Assembly: GCA_000442125.1 (NCBI GenBank)
Contig: KE546968.1
Coordinates: forward strand, 1,583,795 to 1,647,794
Length of the DNA stretch: 64,000 nt
Origin: Opeltia flavorubescens
Taxonomy: Eukaryota > Ascomycota > Lecanoromycetes > Teloschistales > Teloschistaceae
Reading direction: 5' to 3'
In this document: positions 1 through 14,537 of the stretch, piece after piece
How positions within the stretch are numbered: the first letter of the stretch is position 1
Layout: each line of letters opens with the position of its first letter
Notes under the pieces: model-generated
What the model saw: the letters and a program-made list of their open reading frames with translations, nothing else
What the model was told of the DNA's origin: nothing
Databases searched by the model: none
Position numbers and translations under genes: made by a program

Positions 1-2724
1 ACAAACAACCCATCCCTCTCAGCTTTCCTTTCCACCCTTGTCCCGACTCTTCTGCTCGCCCTTGCTTTTGTGATCCTGTTCCTTCTTCTGCGACGCAAGT
101 TCAAGCGCAACTATGAGCCTCGCACTTTCTTGGGGAGCCTTCGCGAGCAGTGAGTACCATTCTGCAGCTCAAGCCAGACGGCCAGACTGATTGTTGTTCA
201 AGGGAACGCACTCCATCACTACCAAATGGCCTACTCAATTGGTTCGGCGCATTTTCCAAAGTCCCTGATAGCTTCGTCCTCAACCACCAGTCCCTCGATG
301 GCTTTCTGCTCCTACGATACCTTAAGGTTGCTTCTGCAACTTGCCTAGTTGGCTGCTGTATCACCTGGCCCGTCCTCTTCCCTGTCAATGCTACTGGAAA
401 AGGCGGTCAAAAGGAACTAGATCTTCTCAGCTTTGGCAATGTCGTTGACAAGAACCGATATTACGCTCATGTCTTCATTGCTTGGATATTTCTCGGTATG
501 AACGCTTGTCTGTTGGTATTCCCAATACTAACTGCAAATTAGGATTTGTCTTCTACATGGTAGCCAGAGAAAGCATCTACTACGTCAACTTGCGTCAAGC
601 CTATCTCCTTTCGCCTCTGTACGCCAACCGCATGTCTTCCAGGACCGTCCTTTTCACCTCTGTGCCGAAGGATTATCTTGACGAAGGAATCTTGCGACGA
701 ATGTTTGGAAGACAGCTCAAGAACATTTGGATCGCCAACGATTGCGAGAAGATTGAGGAGCTGGTCGAAGAACGAGACAAGGTTGCAATGAAACTTGAAG
801 CAGCCGAAACCAAGCTGATCAAGTTGGCAAATACCAATCGACTAAAGGCAATGAAGAAGGGTGGACAGACTGATGGACCGCTTGACACTTCCGATGAAGC
901 CAACGGAGAATCAGGGTCAATAGCTGCCAAATGGGTCCCAACGAAAAAGCGACCTACACACCGCTTGAAGCCCATCATTGGAAAGAAAGTGGATACGATC
1001 AACTGGTGCCGGTCCGAGCTCGAACGATTGATACCAAAAATAGACGCCCTCCAAGCAGAACTTCGTGCTGGCAATGGCAAGTTCATCCCGTCGGTTTTTG
1101 TCGAGTTCCATCGTCAATCCGAAGNTCAATCTGCTTTCCAGAGTCTCAGCCACCATCACGCACTCCACATGGCTCCTCGTTTCATTGGCGTCAACCCCGA
1201 TGAGGTGATTTGGAAGAATTTGAAAATCAACTGGGCTTCTCGTGTCGTCCGGAACATTCTGACCATCAGTTTCGTCATTTTGCTCATCGTTTTCTGGTCT
1301 ATCCCCGTGGGCTTCGTCGGTATACTGTCCAACATCAATTCCCTGATCAAGATGGCGTCTTGGCTTGAGTGGCTACACAAAATACCCACGGTGATTTTCG
1401 GACTTGTCCAAGGTCTTCTTCCGTCAGTCCTACTCGCGGTTCTCATGGCACTGCTTCCCATCATCCTCCGTTTAATGGCCAAGCTTGGCGGCGCACCTTC
1501 ACTCTCGGCCGTCGAGCTTCGTACCCAGAATTCCTATTTTGGCTTCCAGGTCGTACAAGTGTTCTTGGTCACCACATTAACATCCGCCGCTTCTGCTTCA
1601 GTCACAAGCATTCTTTGCAAACCTGGAGATGCTCCAAATCTGCTTGCTACCAATTTGCCAAAAGCTTCGAACTTCTACATCTCCTATTTCGTTCTGCAAG
1701 GTCTCACCATTAGCTCTGGTGCGCTTCTGGGTATTGCAGGCTTAATTCTGTTCAAGCTACTCGGCAAGTTCCTTGATACAACACCTCGGAAAATGTACAA
1801 ACGATGGTCGAGTCTTTCTTCTTTGGGCTGGGGTACTGTCTTCCCAATCTACACCAACTTGACAGTTATTGGTATGTGTTCAATCACTGTATTGCTAAGA
1901 TCTCCTACTGATATCGTACAGCCATCACCTACTCCATCATCGCACCGCTTGTGCTTGGTTTCGCAACAATCGGTCTCTACCTCATCTATATCGCCTACAG
2001 ATATAACCTTCTCTTCGTGTTCAACTCCAATATCGACACGAAGGGACTGGTCTACCCTCGTGCTCTACAACAAACCACAACAGGTGTCTATCTCGCCGTC
2101 GTATGTCTGATCGGGCTTTTCGGCATCAAACAAGCGCCAGGTCCCATCATCCTCATGGTCATTTTCTTAATCTTCATCATCCTGTTCCACATGTCCCTCA
2201 ACTCCGCCCTCGACCCACTCCTCAAATTCCTCCCCAAGTCCCTAGAAGCGGAAGAGGAGTCTCTGCTTGCGGCCGAAGAAAACGCTGGCTCGGCACCAAA
2301 TAGCATGGAGAAGGGTAATGGCTTCACTGCTACACATACCTCCGCCTCAAACGATTCTCCAGCACCAGTCAAGGACCTTGGCCCAGCGCCGCACAAGAAA
2401 CCAAACCTGATCACCAAGTTCTTGCGTCCGGACCTCTACACCGATTATCACACCCTTCGTCGTTTGGTCCCTCGCGGCTTTGCGGACATCGCATACGATC
2501 CGGTCGTGGAGAGAGATGCGTATTATCATCCTGCTATCGCGAGCCAGACGCCGCTTCTGTGGGTCCCGAGGGATGAAGCTGGTGTTAGTAGGCAGGAGTG
2601 TAGGCATAGCGGGAAGGTCATTCCGATGACGGATGAGGGGGCTGGGTTTGATGAGAAGGGGGGGTTGGTGTGGGATCAGGATAGTGCGAGGCCGCCGATT
2701 TGGCAGGAGAAGATTTATTATTAG
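1..2724 (+). CDS. CSC1/PHM7-type (OSCA/TMEM63-like) osmosensitive cation channel, 5' end outside window
   Basis: The exons are 1-149, 203-495, 543-1871 and 1922-2724, about 857 residues, open at the left edge. All introns are GT-AG (47-53 bp) and the phases match. The sequence shows an N-terminal membrane segment, then a conserved block (NWFGAFSKVPDSFVLNHQSL). A long charged cytosolic loop lies between membrane parts (residues ~190-380), followed by a cluster of hydrophobic helices (~400-690). The C-terminal tail has the PHM7-type signature: YDPVVERDAYYHPAI, then PLLWVPRDEAG. This order (RSN1_TM, PHM7 cytosolic, RSN1_7TM, PHM7 extension) is that of fungal Csc1/Phm7/Rsn1 proteins, which are plasma-membrane or ER channels gated by osmotic or mechanical stress. 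Which paralog this is cannot be told. One N at 1125 leaves one residue undefined. The stop at 2722-2724 is followed by a very purine-rich 3' region. Confidence 0.9.
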
Positions 2725-3458
2725 GAGGAAGGAAGTGGTGGGTGGGGGTGGGAAAGGGAGGAAAGGCGGAGGGAGAGAGAGAGAATGAAGAAGAGGGGGA
2801 GAGAATGGGAAAGATATGGTGGGGAGGTGGAGGAGAAGGAAGAGGAGGTTGGATTTTTGCAAGCTGATTTCAGTATACCCACGATATCCATTAGAAGCGC
2901 TTGCTATTTTTGTTTGTTTTTCATCATGTTTTATGCTGTTGTAATCGTTGCAGAGTTATAGGTTCGTTTTTCAGGTAGCTGAAGGGATAGTTATAATTCA
3001 AGTTTCATGAGTATGAGATTTGTTTTCTTCATTTGAATGAGTGTTGATGGGTTTTGACTTGTGCTTTATGATACTTTCCGTTCGATGTTTCGGATGTTGG
3101 AATTGGAGGTTGAGGGATGATCATAGATGGGTAGAAACAGATCTGGTTCCTCTCGTTCCTTTTATTTTCGAAGAGATGGATGGGTGGGAACGACTACCTC
3201 GACATGTATTGGTTTATGATTGCTTTGGCATTGGACAGGCTAGCTACCAGAAGACCTCACCTACATACTTCATGTTTTACAAATCACTCATCTCGAACGC
3301 CTGTTTCCCTTTCCTTGCCGACTGTCAGTTATGTCATACAAACGATTCCCCCGTTCCGACTCCTCTTCTTCCTTTCCCTCTATCCCAAATACTTGATCAG
3401 TCCTTCCCAATCCTCCCTAATCTCTATTCTTCCTTATTTGAGATGTGTAAGAGAGGGT
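2725..3458. other. convergent intergenic stretch (3' ends of the channel gene and MCM6)
   Basis: No gene is seen. The first ~130 bases (2722-2850) are almost pure purine on the + strand. The remainder is AT-richer sequence that should hold both 3' UTRs. Frames at 3041-3595 and 3180-3566 show no family resemblance, and their right ends overlap the true last exon of MCM6 on the other strand. Confidence 0.6.
2740..2758 (+). other. G-quadruplex-type motif in a 3' UTR
   Basis: The sequence reads GGG-T-GGGGG-T-GGG-AAA-GGG, a textbook four-run G3+N1-7 pattern. It starts 15 bases after the stop codon of the channel gene, on the transcribed-sense strand. Only the pattern is seen; folding is inferred. 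Confidence 0.5.
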
Positions 3459-6687
<3,229 letters not shown>

Positions 6688-7059
6688 GATGGATGACTGA
6701 AGAGTTTTAGACGAGTGTTTGCAACGACGACAGTCAATATGACCTGAGGGTTCAGAGGTCGTTGGTGGAGGAGCGGAGATAAGAAGGCACGCGTCAAGGC
6801 ACGCGTCAAGGCAGGCGTTGAGTGCTTTTCGCGTTTGGCATAGGCTCAGGGGTCAAATGCCTTGGATAGCATATAGCAATAACAGCAAGTCGAGGTCTCG
6901 ATTTCATGAGCATTGGAAAGCGGCTAAAGATACAGTGATAACATTGATGCTAGGTAACCTATATAACAAGCCATGTCTGTTGATTCTGCCGTCAAATAAC
7001 AATACTCAGTAATAAGCATGCTATCCAAGTGAATGCCGTAATTCGCGTGTCTGCTTGCT
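6688..7059. other. intergenic stretch: MCM6 promoter and 3' end of the SNF2/RING gene
   Basis: Both neighbours run leftwards, so this 372-base gap should hold the MCM6 promoter and the 3' UTR of the gene that ends at 7060. Apart from the tandem MCB-containing repeat at 6786-6821, nothing stands out. Confidence 0.6.
6786..6821 (-). promoter_or_regulatory. tandem MCB (MluI cell-cycle box) array upstream of MCM6
   Basis: A 12-bp unit, GGCACGCGTCAA, is repeated exactly twice (6786-6797, 6798-6809). A third, diverged copy GGCAGGCGTTGA follows (6810-6821). The first two contain the palindrome ACGCGT at 6789-6794 and 6801-6806. In yeasts ACGCGT is the binding site of MBF (Mbp1-Swi6), which switches on replication genes at G1/S, and MCM genes are classical targets. 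The array lies about 100-135 bases upstream of the MCM6 start codon, where such sites normally work. G1/S control here is inferred from family knowledge. Confidence 0.75.
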
Positions 7060-10000
7060 TCATAGTGTCGTTGAAGTCGCCACCTCGACTTCTTCGACTT
7101 CCTCTACGGCTTCCTCTGCAGCTTTTTCCTGGTCATCTTCATCCTCCACCACAATGAATGGCCGGCTGTTCGCGTCGTATCTCACTGTTCCGAATAAACG
7201 CATCAAATCCTCCGCAGTGAAATGCTTGAACGCTTCAGTGTCACCTAAAGCACGCCCGATAAGCTTCTTTTTACGCTCTTGTAGAGCAATCAATCGTTCG
7301 TCAACCGTGCCTTTAAGAACATATCGATTAATGTACGTCTCGGACTCTTGCCCGATACGGAAGATTCGGCAGAAGGCTTGACCGGTATTAGACACGTTAT
7401 TTAATGGACTAAGAGCCACATACCTTGCTGTTCGATGTAGCTATTGAACCACAAATCAATGCAAATGATCTTCGATGCCATGGTGAGGTTGAGACCTAGC
7501 CCACCACATTTGAGAGAAGCCACCATGATCTTTATCTCTGGCTTGGAACCGAATTCTTCGATCGCTTTATCACGTTGCTTGTTGGTCATCGCGCCATGGT
7601 ACTTTTAGTCACGATTAGCTTTTCTAGAGACCAAACAGTGCCACCACAGGAAGATGTGCATACCGTGCAGTAACCCCATTTATGCGCAATACAATCCTGG
7701 ACAACGATTTGCATCCTCTCACGGTCAGCTGTTATGGTACCACAATCATTGACCGAGAGCTCACATCATATGCCACTGGCTGAAGACAATTATCTTCTTG
7801 TCTGGCTCCTTTGTCAGCCACTCCTCAATCTGCTCCATGACTGCCGTGCTCTTAGTCGACGGCAGAGTTCCTCCCTCCGTCTTCCGGATCCACTTGAGAA
7901 GGTCTTTTGGGGGTCTATGCCTCTTCCTCTTCGGTCCCGTATCATCGTTGCCAAAACCGGTGCCCATGTCGTAGTTGAGTTCCTTGACGCCAACGCAGGG
8001 CATGGTAGAGGTGTAGACAGTATTACATTCTAGACAGCGAGCCCCTTCCTCGTTGGTTTCCGCAGCCTGATTAGCAACAACAAGGATGCATTCATGACAA
8101 TAGACATGCATACAGCTTGTCAGATATGGGTCTTCGGGCGGAGCTCCGCAGCGGGAGCATGTGCTGCGTTTAGAGTACTCGGTAGTCTCAAGATTCGTGA
8201 AAAGGGAACGTAGATATTTCTGGAATCTCCGAAGGAGGCCTTCCGATGGCTCAGGATGGTCATCATTACTGACAGTCGGTGGAGGTTCGCTCTCGAGCTG
8301 TTCATCATCTTCTTTATTGTCAATCAACGCAGTCATTGCCACTAGGGCGTCTCGACTCGCTGGTTCATCCTTAACAAGATTCCATAATTGCTTCATGTCC
8401 TCCATTTCGAACATATCCTGCATAACATGCTGGACGAGGAAGAGATGAGCGGTCATCTGCCGCAAACGTGTGACCATCGCCATGATAAGACGTCTCAAGT
8501 TCTCGTCAGATAGTTTCTGGGACATAACGTTGACAGCCTGCGTATAACGCATCTCTATGGCTCGGTAGATCGCAATTTCGATTTTAGTCGGACGAAGATT
8601 GATCGTTTTTGGGTGACATTCTGGCAGCTTGATAATTGGCTTCCCAAAGATGAGATCCTTATGGGTCCGCCTTAGCATGAAGGCCTGAAGGCATGCGTGA
8701 AGTCGGTCCGTATATAGTGGGTCCCCTCTCCCACAAAAATTCTTCCTGAAGTCATCAAAGCTTCCGGTGTACTGCACTCGTAGGAATTTAAAATAAGGAT
8801 ACAATTCCTCAAGCCGATTCATGATTGGCGTACCAGATATCGCCCATCGGTAGCGAGCCCTAATGGCCTGGCAGGCAAGCGAGGTATGGGCTTTGTGATT
8901 TTTGATAGATTGTGCCTCGTCTAGAACCACGCGATGAAAATGAGCTTGGTGTAGTAATCCGCATTTGTCACTCCAGTGTTTTTCTGCCCAATCTCGCTTC
9001 TCTTGGGCAGTTTCTAGATGCTCTGGTGGAGCCTCCAGAGGATAGGATTTGATTACCTGCCCATATGTGGTAAGAACGACGTCAGCTTCCTCAAGTACTG
9101 CTGCGCAGCCTTCCCCTTCTATTTTAGAACCACGAGAGTAAATCAAAATCCTCTGGAAGACATGCTCACTGGCATGCGTAAGCAACTCGCGTTTCCACTG
9201 AAGCAACAATGCTGGAGAGCACACAATTAAGGTACTCTTATGTCTCTCACCAGCCTGTGGAGGATTCGTGACCATGGTGACAATCATCATAACTGTTTTT
9301 CCGAATCCCATCTCATCGGCTAGTAGACCGCCAAATGGTTGCTCTCTACCCAGCTCGCGCGTCCTCATAAACGACGCCCCGAGCAGTTGATGGTGTAGTA
9401 ACTGAGACTTCATGCCCTTAATACGCCACCCCAAGTCCGTCGGTGTCACAGCTCCGTGGCCGAAGTTGAGTGCTGCTCTGTGAAGACGAGCTTTTTCGCC
9501 TCTGACGCCGGGGCGGTCATCTTTTGGAACACTATGCAATAAAGCCTTAAGATATTTTTGTTTGTTGCTTTCATTGAGAGTAGGTAATTCATCACGTCCT
9601 AGATTCGCATTCGCCTCTGCGAGAACATCATGGGGTTGGAGGCCTGAGACAAAGGCCGCAGCGCGGGGGTCCAGCTTTTTGTGACGTTTCTTCGAGTGCT
9701 TCGTCTTCTCAACTCTGGTACTGGAGGTGTCCTTCTTTTTTCCTTTCTTATTTGCACTTCGGCTGCTAATATCTGCATTTATCTTGCTGTTGACGGGTCT
9801 ACTCTTCGGAAGGTTGGCCGTAAACTGTTGCAGAGCAGTTGCAAGGCTAGCACTTGCTTCGTTTTCTTCAATCTGTCTCAGCTCCTCTGGGCTCAAGGCT
9901 GCCGGTTTATTCTGCGGTCGCTTCCGTTTTGGCTTACCTCTGCCATATATTAGAGTATGATCATTGAAACATCCTACGTCAAGGGTAGTACCTTGTGCTT

Positions 10001-11130
10001 ACGACCGTACTTCCATCAACCTCTTGCACGTCGCTGTCATCCTTTTCCGTCTCAACTGTAGCTGCCAATGGGCGCTTCCGGCTTGTTGAAGAATTGCCCT
10101 CGGGCAAGAACAACGAGTCCTCGTCAAGCTCATCATTGCCATGGAAAGGCGTTCCAGCTTGGCGGTTTTCGATGTTGCGATTTGGGTAGCTTCCGTTCTC
10201 TACCAAATTCGCGTTCAGAGTAGTAGGGTTGGCATCAGTACCCTTACTTCTGCTGAGTGCCAGTGCTAGCGCTTTCGCACGATAGATTGCTTGTAGCTCT
10301 TTCATCTTTGCGGTGTTCGCTGCAGATCTTTTGGCTTTGGACGTACGAAGGACAGAACTCCCTAGATTAATCTTTGCCCCAATAGGCTGGACGGTGTTTT
10401 GACTACCGTCCGCCTGGCCGTCTTCTACCGTCATGTCACTGGAGATGATCGTCTGCTCCTGGTTGCCATGGTCGGTTGCTAGAATCTCCTCAGATAGTTG
10501 AGGTTGCGAGCTCTCCCTAATTTGGGCACCTGCGAGGCCAAGGTCTTCGGTAACCTCATCGTCATGATCCGAATCCGAAATATCGATGTAGCTGGGCATC
10601 TCCTTCCAATCAAAGAAGATATCCCCAGGTAATTCTTGCTTGATGAATTGATCGTGATCGTCTTCAGAATCTGAAATCTCGATGTAGCCAGGAAACACCT
10701 CCTGCCAGCGAGGAAACTCCTGCTTGATCACATCGTCTTCATCGGAATCCAGGATTTCGATCTGGTCAGGAATTGTCTCCTTCCACTTGACTGGAACTTT
10801 CCACAGTTCTTGCTTGGCGTTTTCTTCAAGGGTAAGATCGAAAGTAGTGACGCCCGTAGCCTTTCCTTCAGTCCCATCGTCATCCTTTTCGATCTTGATA
10901 GCTGATAGTACTTGACCGTCTGAATTCACATCGTCACGAGTAACTACATGATGATCATCGAGATTTTCCATGACCTTTTCATCCTCTTCAATGACAGGAT
11001 TAGGAGAGTCAACAGCGTGATCATTGGCTGGTGACTGTGCGTGATCACCACGATGGTCGAGCCAATCCATGTTGGCTTGGCTGTCAGAAGCGTCAAAAGG
11101 GCGAGGAGAGTCTCCTCCCGTAGAAGCCAT
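7060..11130 (-). CDS. Uls1-like SNF2-family DNA translocase with RING finger and N-terminal SUMO-interacting motifs
   Basis: The exons (transcript order) are 11130-9992, 9939-7765, 7715-7664, 7601-7424 and 7376-7060, giving 1286 residues. All introns are GT-AG and the phases close. The first ~380 residues are acidic and disordered, with SIM-like and KxE motifs. A Lys/Arg-rich patch (RGKPKRKRPQ, ~380) follows, then the SNF2 ATPase: motif I LLADEMGFGKT (~590), motif II LDEAQSIKN, motif III SGTPIMN. A C3HC4 RING (CSRCG ... SCMHVYCHEC ... CLEC, ~970-1020) is inserted before the C-terminal helicase lobe (KCGGLGLNLT, then AFCRIFRIGQ). Rad5, Rad16 and Uls1 share this RING-in-SNF2 layout. There is no HIRAN domain, and the SIM-rich N-terminus favours Uls1, a SUMO-targeted translocase and ubiquitin ligase acting in the nucleus. 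A Rad16-like protein is the alternative. Exon 3 (52 bp) depends on an acceptor (GAGAG) chosen by phase. Confidence 0.88.
10558..10773 (-). repeat. protein-coding repeat: three SIM-like units with SUMO-acceptor motifs between them
   Basis: Residues ~120-191 of the SNF2/RING protein contain three imperfect units of about 25-33 residues. The cores are IEILDSDEDD (~124-133), YIEISDSEDDHD (~149-160) and YIDISDSDHDDE (~181-192). Each is a short hydrophobic strand followed by acid/Ser, the usual form of a phospho-regulated SUMO-interacting motif. VIKQE (~134-138) and FIKQE (~162-166) lie between them and fit the psi-K-x-E SUMO-acceptor consensus. An AIKIE (~77-81) lies upstream. A WKE/WQE tripeptide precedes each unit, which supports origin by internal duplication. 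SUMO binding and SUMOylation are inferences. Confidence 0.7.
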
Positions 11131-12029
11131 AGCCGTGTGTTTCTAACGTCGGAAAACTTAGGAGGTGCCGAGGATGTGATTCGACGTAACGACTTACCGA
11201 AATGGTGTTGTGATGTATGGCCAAGTGACCGGTGAAGAATCAAAACTGGAGAATACTGCTGGTAAGGTGGAAATCAAGCTCTGACACCGGAAAGACGAAC
11301 GGTGCGCTTAGACGATGAGAACAATCGTCGAATCGAGATGGCGATTGAACGATGAACTGCGCTGAAGTATTGACTATGAATTCTACCAGAGGTATGTGAG
11401 CTGACATTCCATGTTAGTACAAGGATCATCTGGGTAGATGTAAGAATGAGGAAAGTAGCTGGCGAGGATGTATGTTTTATAGTTGAGCAGAGTACTAAAG
11501 ATAAAAACAAACTGTATGTAGGGATAGGAATCAAAGGCGTGTGAAATGGACGGGCTGCATGGTTGAAAAATCCCGTCGTTCTCGGATGGTTGAGACCAAA
11601 AGGTTTGGAGGGAAGGCTATGAAGCAGTGGAGAGAAAAATGCGGGATAGAGTCTGCAAAAGGACGAGGTACATAGCAATCAAGATAAAATCCCAGTTATG
11701 ATTGCCAATGGAAGATGGGAAGAGGGCATGGGGCGTAGGTTGGTAAAAGAAACTGGATGAAGAAACAACGTTTAAGAGTGACCCTTATTAGAAGATGGTG
11801 CGCGATACATTTCAGAGCTCGTAGAAACAACATTTGAGGAACCTATTTTCATCGCAAGTAAGGATAGACTTGAGTGACTTACAACAAGAAACGCAATTCG
11901 TTTATGTTCCGGCATCAAAGTATTCGGCTGAACGGGCCTTCAGAACAGAAAGTGATAAGATGGATTGGCATCGGATAGTAGTTGATCAAAAAAACAGCAA
12001 AGAAATTACGGAGGTAGACTGTCGAATGC
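11131..12029. other. intergenic stretch upstream of the SNF2/RING gene
   Basis: This should hold the promoter and 5' UTR of the minus-strand gene that starts at 11130. A 134-codon frame (11274-11678, minus) is rich in Ser, Pro and Leu and shows no domain, so I do not call it. No tRNA or other structured RNA was recognised. Confidence 0.5.
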
Positions 12030-13260
12030 AAGCGGCAAGGTGTGGTTGAAGCTTGGAGGGTTGAAGAAGTGGATAGTGTGCGAAGATTGAGATGAAGACA
12101 GAGCCCACCTTGAAATAAGCAAGTGTAAACTTACTAGCTTTCGGATAGTGTCATGAATGACGATGCGAAGCTAAAAGGGCTGGCATTGAGGTTTCTGTGA
12201 CTCAAGGACTGTTAGATGATTGACCTCGAGTTTGCGGTGAAGATTGGAACGTGTAGAAGGGTAGGGTCTTTGAAGGTTTTGGTCGATTAATGGATCTTGA
12301 AGCTTGAGGAATTAAGAAAGGGCCAGCAAGCAGAGGTGGCAGCCACTGAGGTTTTCGTGATCACTGGAGCACCCTGGGGACGTTGGATATTTGACCTGTA
12401 GCTGGTGGTGAAGATGAAAATAGTAGAAGGGGTTAATTGTTGAAGGTTTGATTAAAGAATAGATCTCGAAGCTTGAAGGAAGTGCGAGCAAGAAGACGGT
12501 GTCACAAATGACGATGCATCAATGCAAATGAATCCTCCCGAAGACGGAATTGTCCTGAAGTGCTGCAGAGCTGGTATCAATCCAGTCGAAAGTGTTTTTC
12601 GTGAGACCGTCCACAATCAGCTGGGCATGAAGATGGAAGTTTAGGCACCTAAATTGTATGTTGAAGTAGAAGAGCGTAGCTTCATACCAAGGGGGTGTCT
12701 GAATTCGGACCGATGGATTTGAGCAGTGCAATTATTTGAGTTAAGACAGTGTCACGAATGACGATGCATCGACGAGAAAACCCCCTCAGCAGTCTTCGCG
12801 AAGACTGGAATGACCTGAAGTGCTGCAAGGTTGATGCCAATCAAACGAAAGCGCAAGCTGAGTAACCTCCCTCAGCGATCTGAACCAGAGGGGAGGAGAA
12901 TAGGCACCGAAGCTGTAGTAGAAGAGCGAAGCTCCAGTTCGAGGAGGTGTCTGGAATAGAATCGATGGACCTGAATGACGCAAATACTTAAGGCAAGACG
13001 GTGCCACGAATGCCGATGTATCAACGGAAACGCCGACTCTACGGTCCTCGTAAAGACCAGGATGCTCTAAAGTACTGCAGAGTTGATGCCGACCTCATCA
13101 AAAACGTACGTTGAGAAATTCTTTTTACCAATGCAATCCAAGGAAGAGGGCTTTGGCATTGAAGCTGCAGCAGAAGAGTAAAGGGAAAGTATGACGAGTT
13201 CTGTTCATTGAATTGGGAATGATCGGACGCTGTAAGCACTCAAGGTAAGATGATGGAAGC
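12030..13260. repeat. diverged tandem repeat array, period about 250 bp
   Basis: Blocks recur at regular spacing. The anchor GTCACRAATGACGATGCATC occurs at 12501 and 12751. A diverged form (CCACGAATGCCGATGTATC) begins at 13004, so the steps are 250 and about 252 bases. Within each unit further blocks keep order: CTGAAGTGCTGCA, GTTGATGCC, GGCACCGAAGCTG, AGTAGAAGAG, GGAGGTGTCTG, and a closing AAGGCAAGAC. A more eroded copy starts at ~12150 (GTCATGAATGACGATGC). In the left part a GAAGCTTGAGG-type block recurs near 12046, 12296 and 12468. A last decayed unit may begin at ~13254. The units contain no long common open frame. No known satellite or transposon family is recognised. Candidates are an old local satellite, repeated exons of a lost gene, or a tandem non-coding RNA locus. 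Confidence 0.6.
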
Positions 13261-13764
13261 ATCGACCACCGAAACGAACTGACGGCGGATGATCAGATTC
13301 CAGCATCGAAGACATGGGACCTTCTGCAGCGGGATCTTACGTTCCGGGGTTGATCGTAGGATGTGCAGGATATCCAGAGATGCTCCATTTCCATAGTGTC
13401 CCCCAAGGACAAGTCTGTCGGAGAGAGCAAACGTCTTGCCATGACCAAAGATCCAATTCTTAGCATGGTGAGAAGGCTCGACGTCGTCCATCGCAGAGCC
13501 TGGAGTGTGGTGGGATCTCCTCGGTGTATGTCAGTATAGATAATTCGAGGACTTTGGTAGCTGAAGCCATGGATTGTTGTATCGGTTACGATAATGGCTT
13601 CGCGACCCCATCGCTGGTAGGAATTGCGATTTCGTAGAGCAAGCTGGAGCCTCTTTCGGTCCCGTTTGACTTTGGCTTCCATACTCGGGTTGATTCGGCC
13701 TTGAGGATGGAATCATATTGAATCGGTTGAAGTATTCTTGACAGGCCTTGGATGATGCTGGCAT
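13240..13764 (-). other. unassigned coding-like frames
   Basis: Three overlapping minus-strand frames (13240-13491, 13293-13682 and 13531-13764) read more smoothly than their surroundings, for example GREAIIVTDTTIHGF and WIFGHGKTFALSDRLVLGG. No domain is recognised and no single splice pattern joining them convinced me. They abut the 250-bp repeat array and may be part of it. They could be a fast-evolving or decaying gene, or chance. Confidence 0.25.
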
Positions 13765-14537
13765 AATGTATAGATTGCTCAGGTATCGAGGATTGAAGTG
13801 GTGGAGATCGGCAGTAGCAAGCTAAGCTACACCGGGCCTAGCGTCAAAATCATGCAGAAGGGTGAAATCATCATGATCCTGATATCTACCGCGCCTTGGA
13901 GGGGACTCTTTCTGTCAGCCATAGGGCAGTGTTTGGGCAGCGGTAGGAGCCCTTGTGGAGGGGCAGGCCCTTAAGATTCTTTCATAGGGAGACAAACCGG
14001 AGGAGCGAAAAAGCCGGCGCTAACGCAGGATATCTTTCAAGGGGAAAACCCGAAGCGCGTGCAACTCAAGCACCGTGACACTTAAAAAAGCGCATACCAA
14101 TGTTAAATGTACCTGATTCCTCCACAACCTCATCGATGACAACCGAAGCTGGCCAAGATGGCGAACCGCAAGAGAATACGCCCAAAGAGAACAACTAAAT
14201 CCCGGGCCCTTTGTACAAAACCGTCATCAGCAATGAAACTCGTTTCGATATCTCTAAAAGGAAAACCCCAGCGCTGCCAATGCCCGACGACTGCCACCCG
14301 AATTGTAAACTACTCACACCTTTAGAGGATGTATGGAGGTGCGGAATCCGAAGATGTCGACGGGAAGGACTGTCAGTGGAATGCTCTCGTGTTGTTTCCA
14401 CAAGAAAAGGCAGCCCGCAAGTAAACGTATAAGTTGAGTTAGTGAGATGATGATGTGAAAGGAAAGAATAAAGACGGAAGGTCCAAAAGGTCGGCCCGCT
14501 CAAATCAGAGTAACAATCTTCGGGAAGGCAATGAATA
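13765..14537. other. intergenic stretch downstream of the Ca2+/H+ exchanger gene
   Basis: This stretch holds nothing I can identify. It should include the 3' UTR of the exchanger, which ends at 14538. The minus frame at 14195-14503 and the plus frame at 14211-14432 lack any family resemblance. No tRNA cloverleaf was found. Confidence 0.5.

Noticed and set aside
11274-11678. 134-codon minus frame upstream of the SNF2/RING gene
   Set aside because: Low-complexity Ser/Pro/Leu text with no domain, lying in a probable promoter and 5' UTR.
12030-13260. C/D-box snoRNA cluster
   Set aside because: CTGA-like and ATGACG-like words recur, but proper box C and D pairs with short terminal stems were not found in the units.
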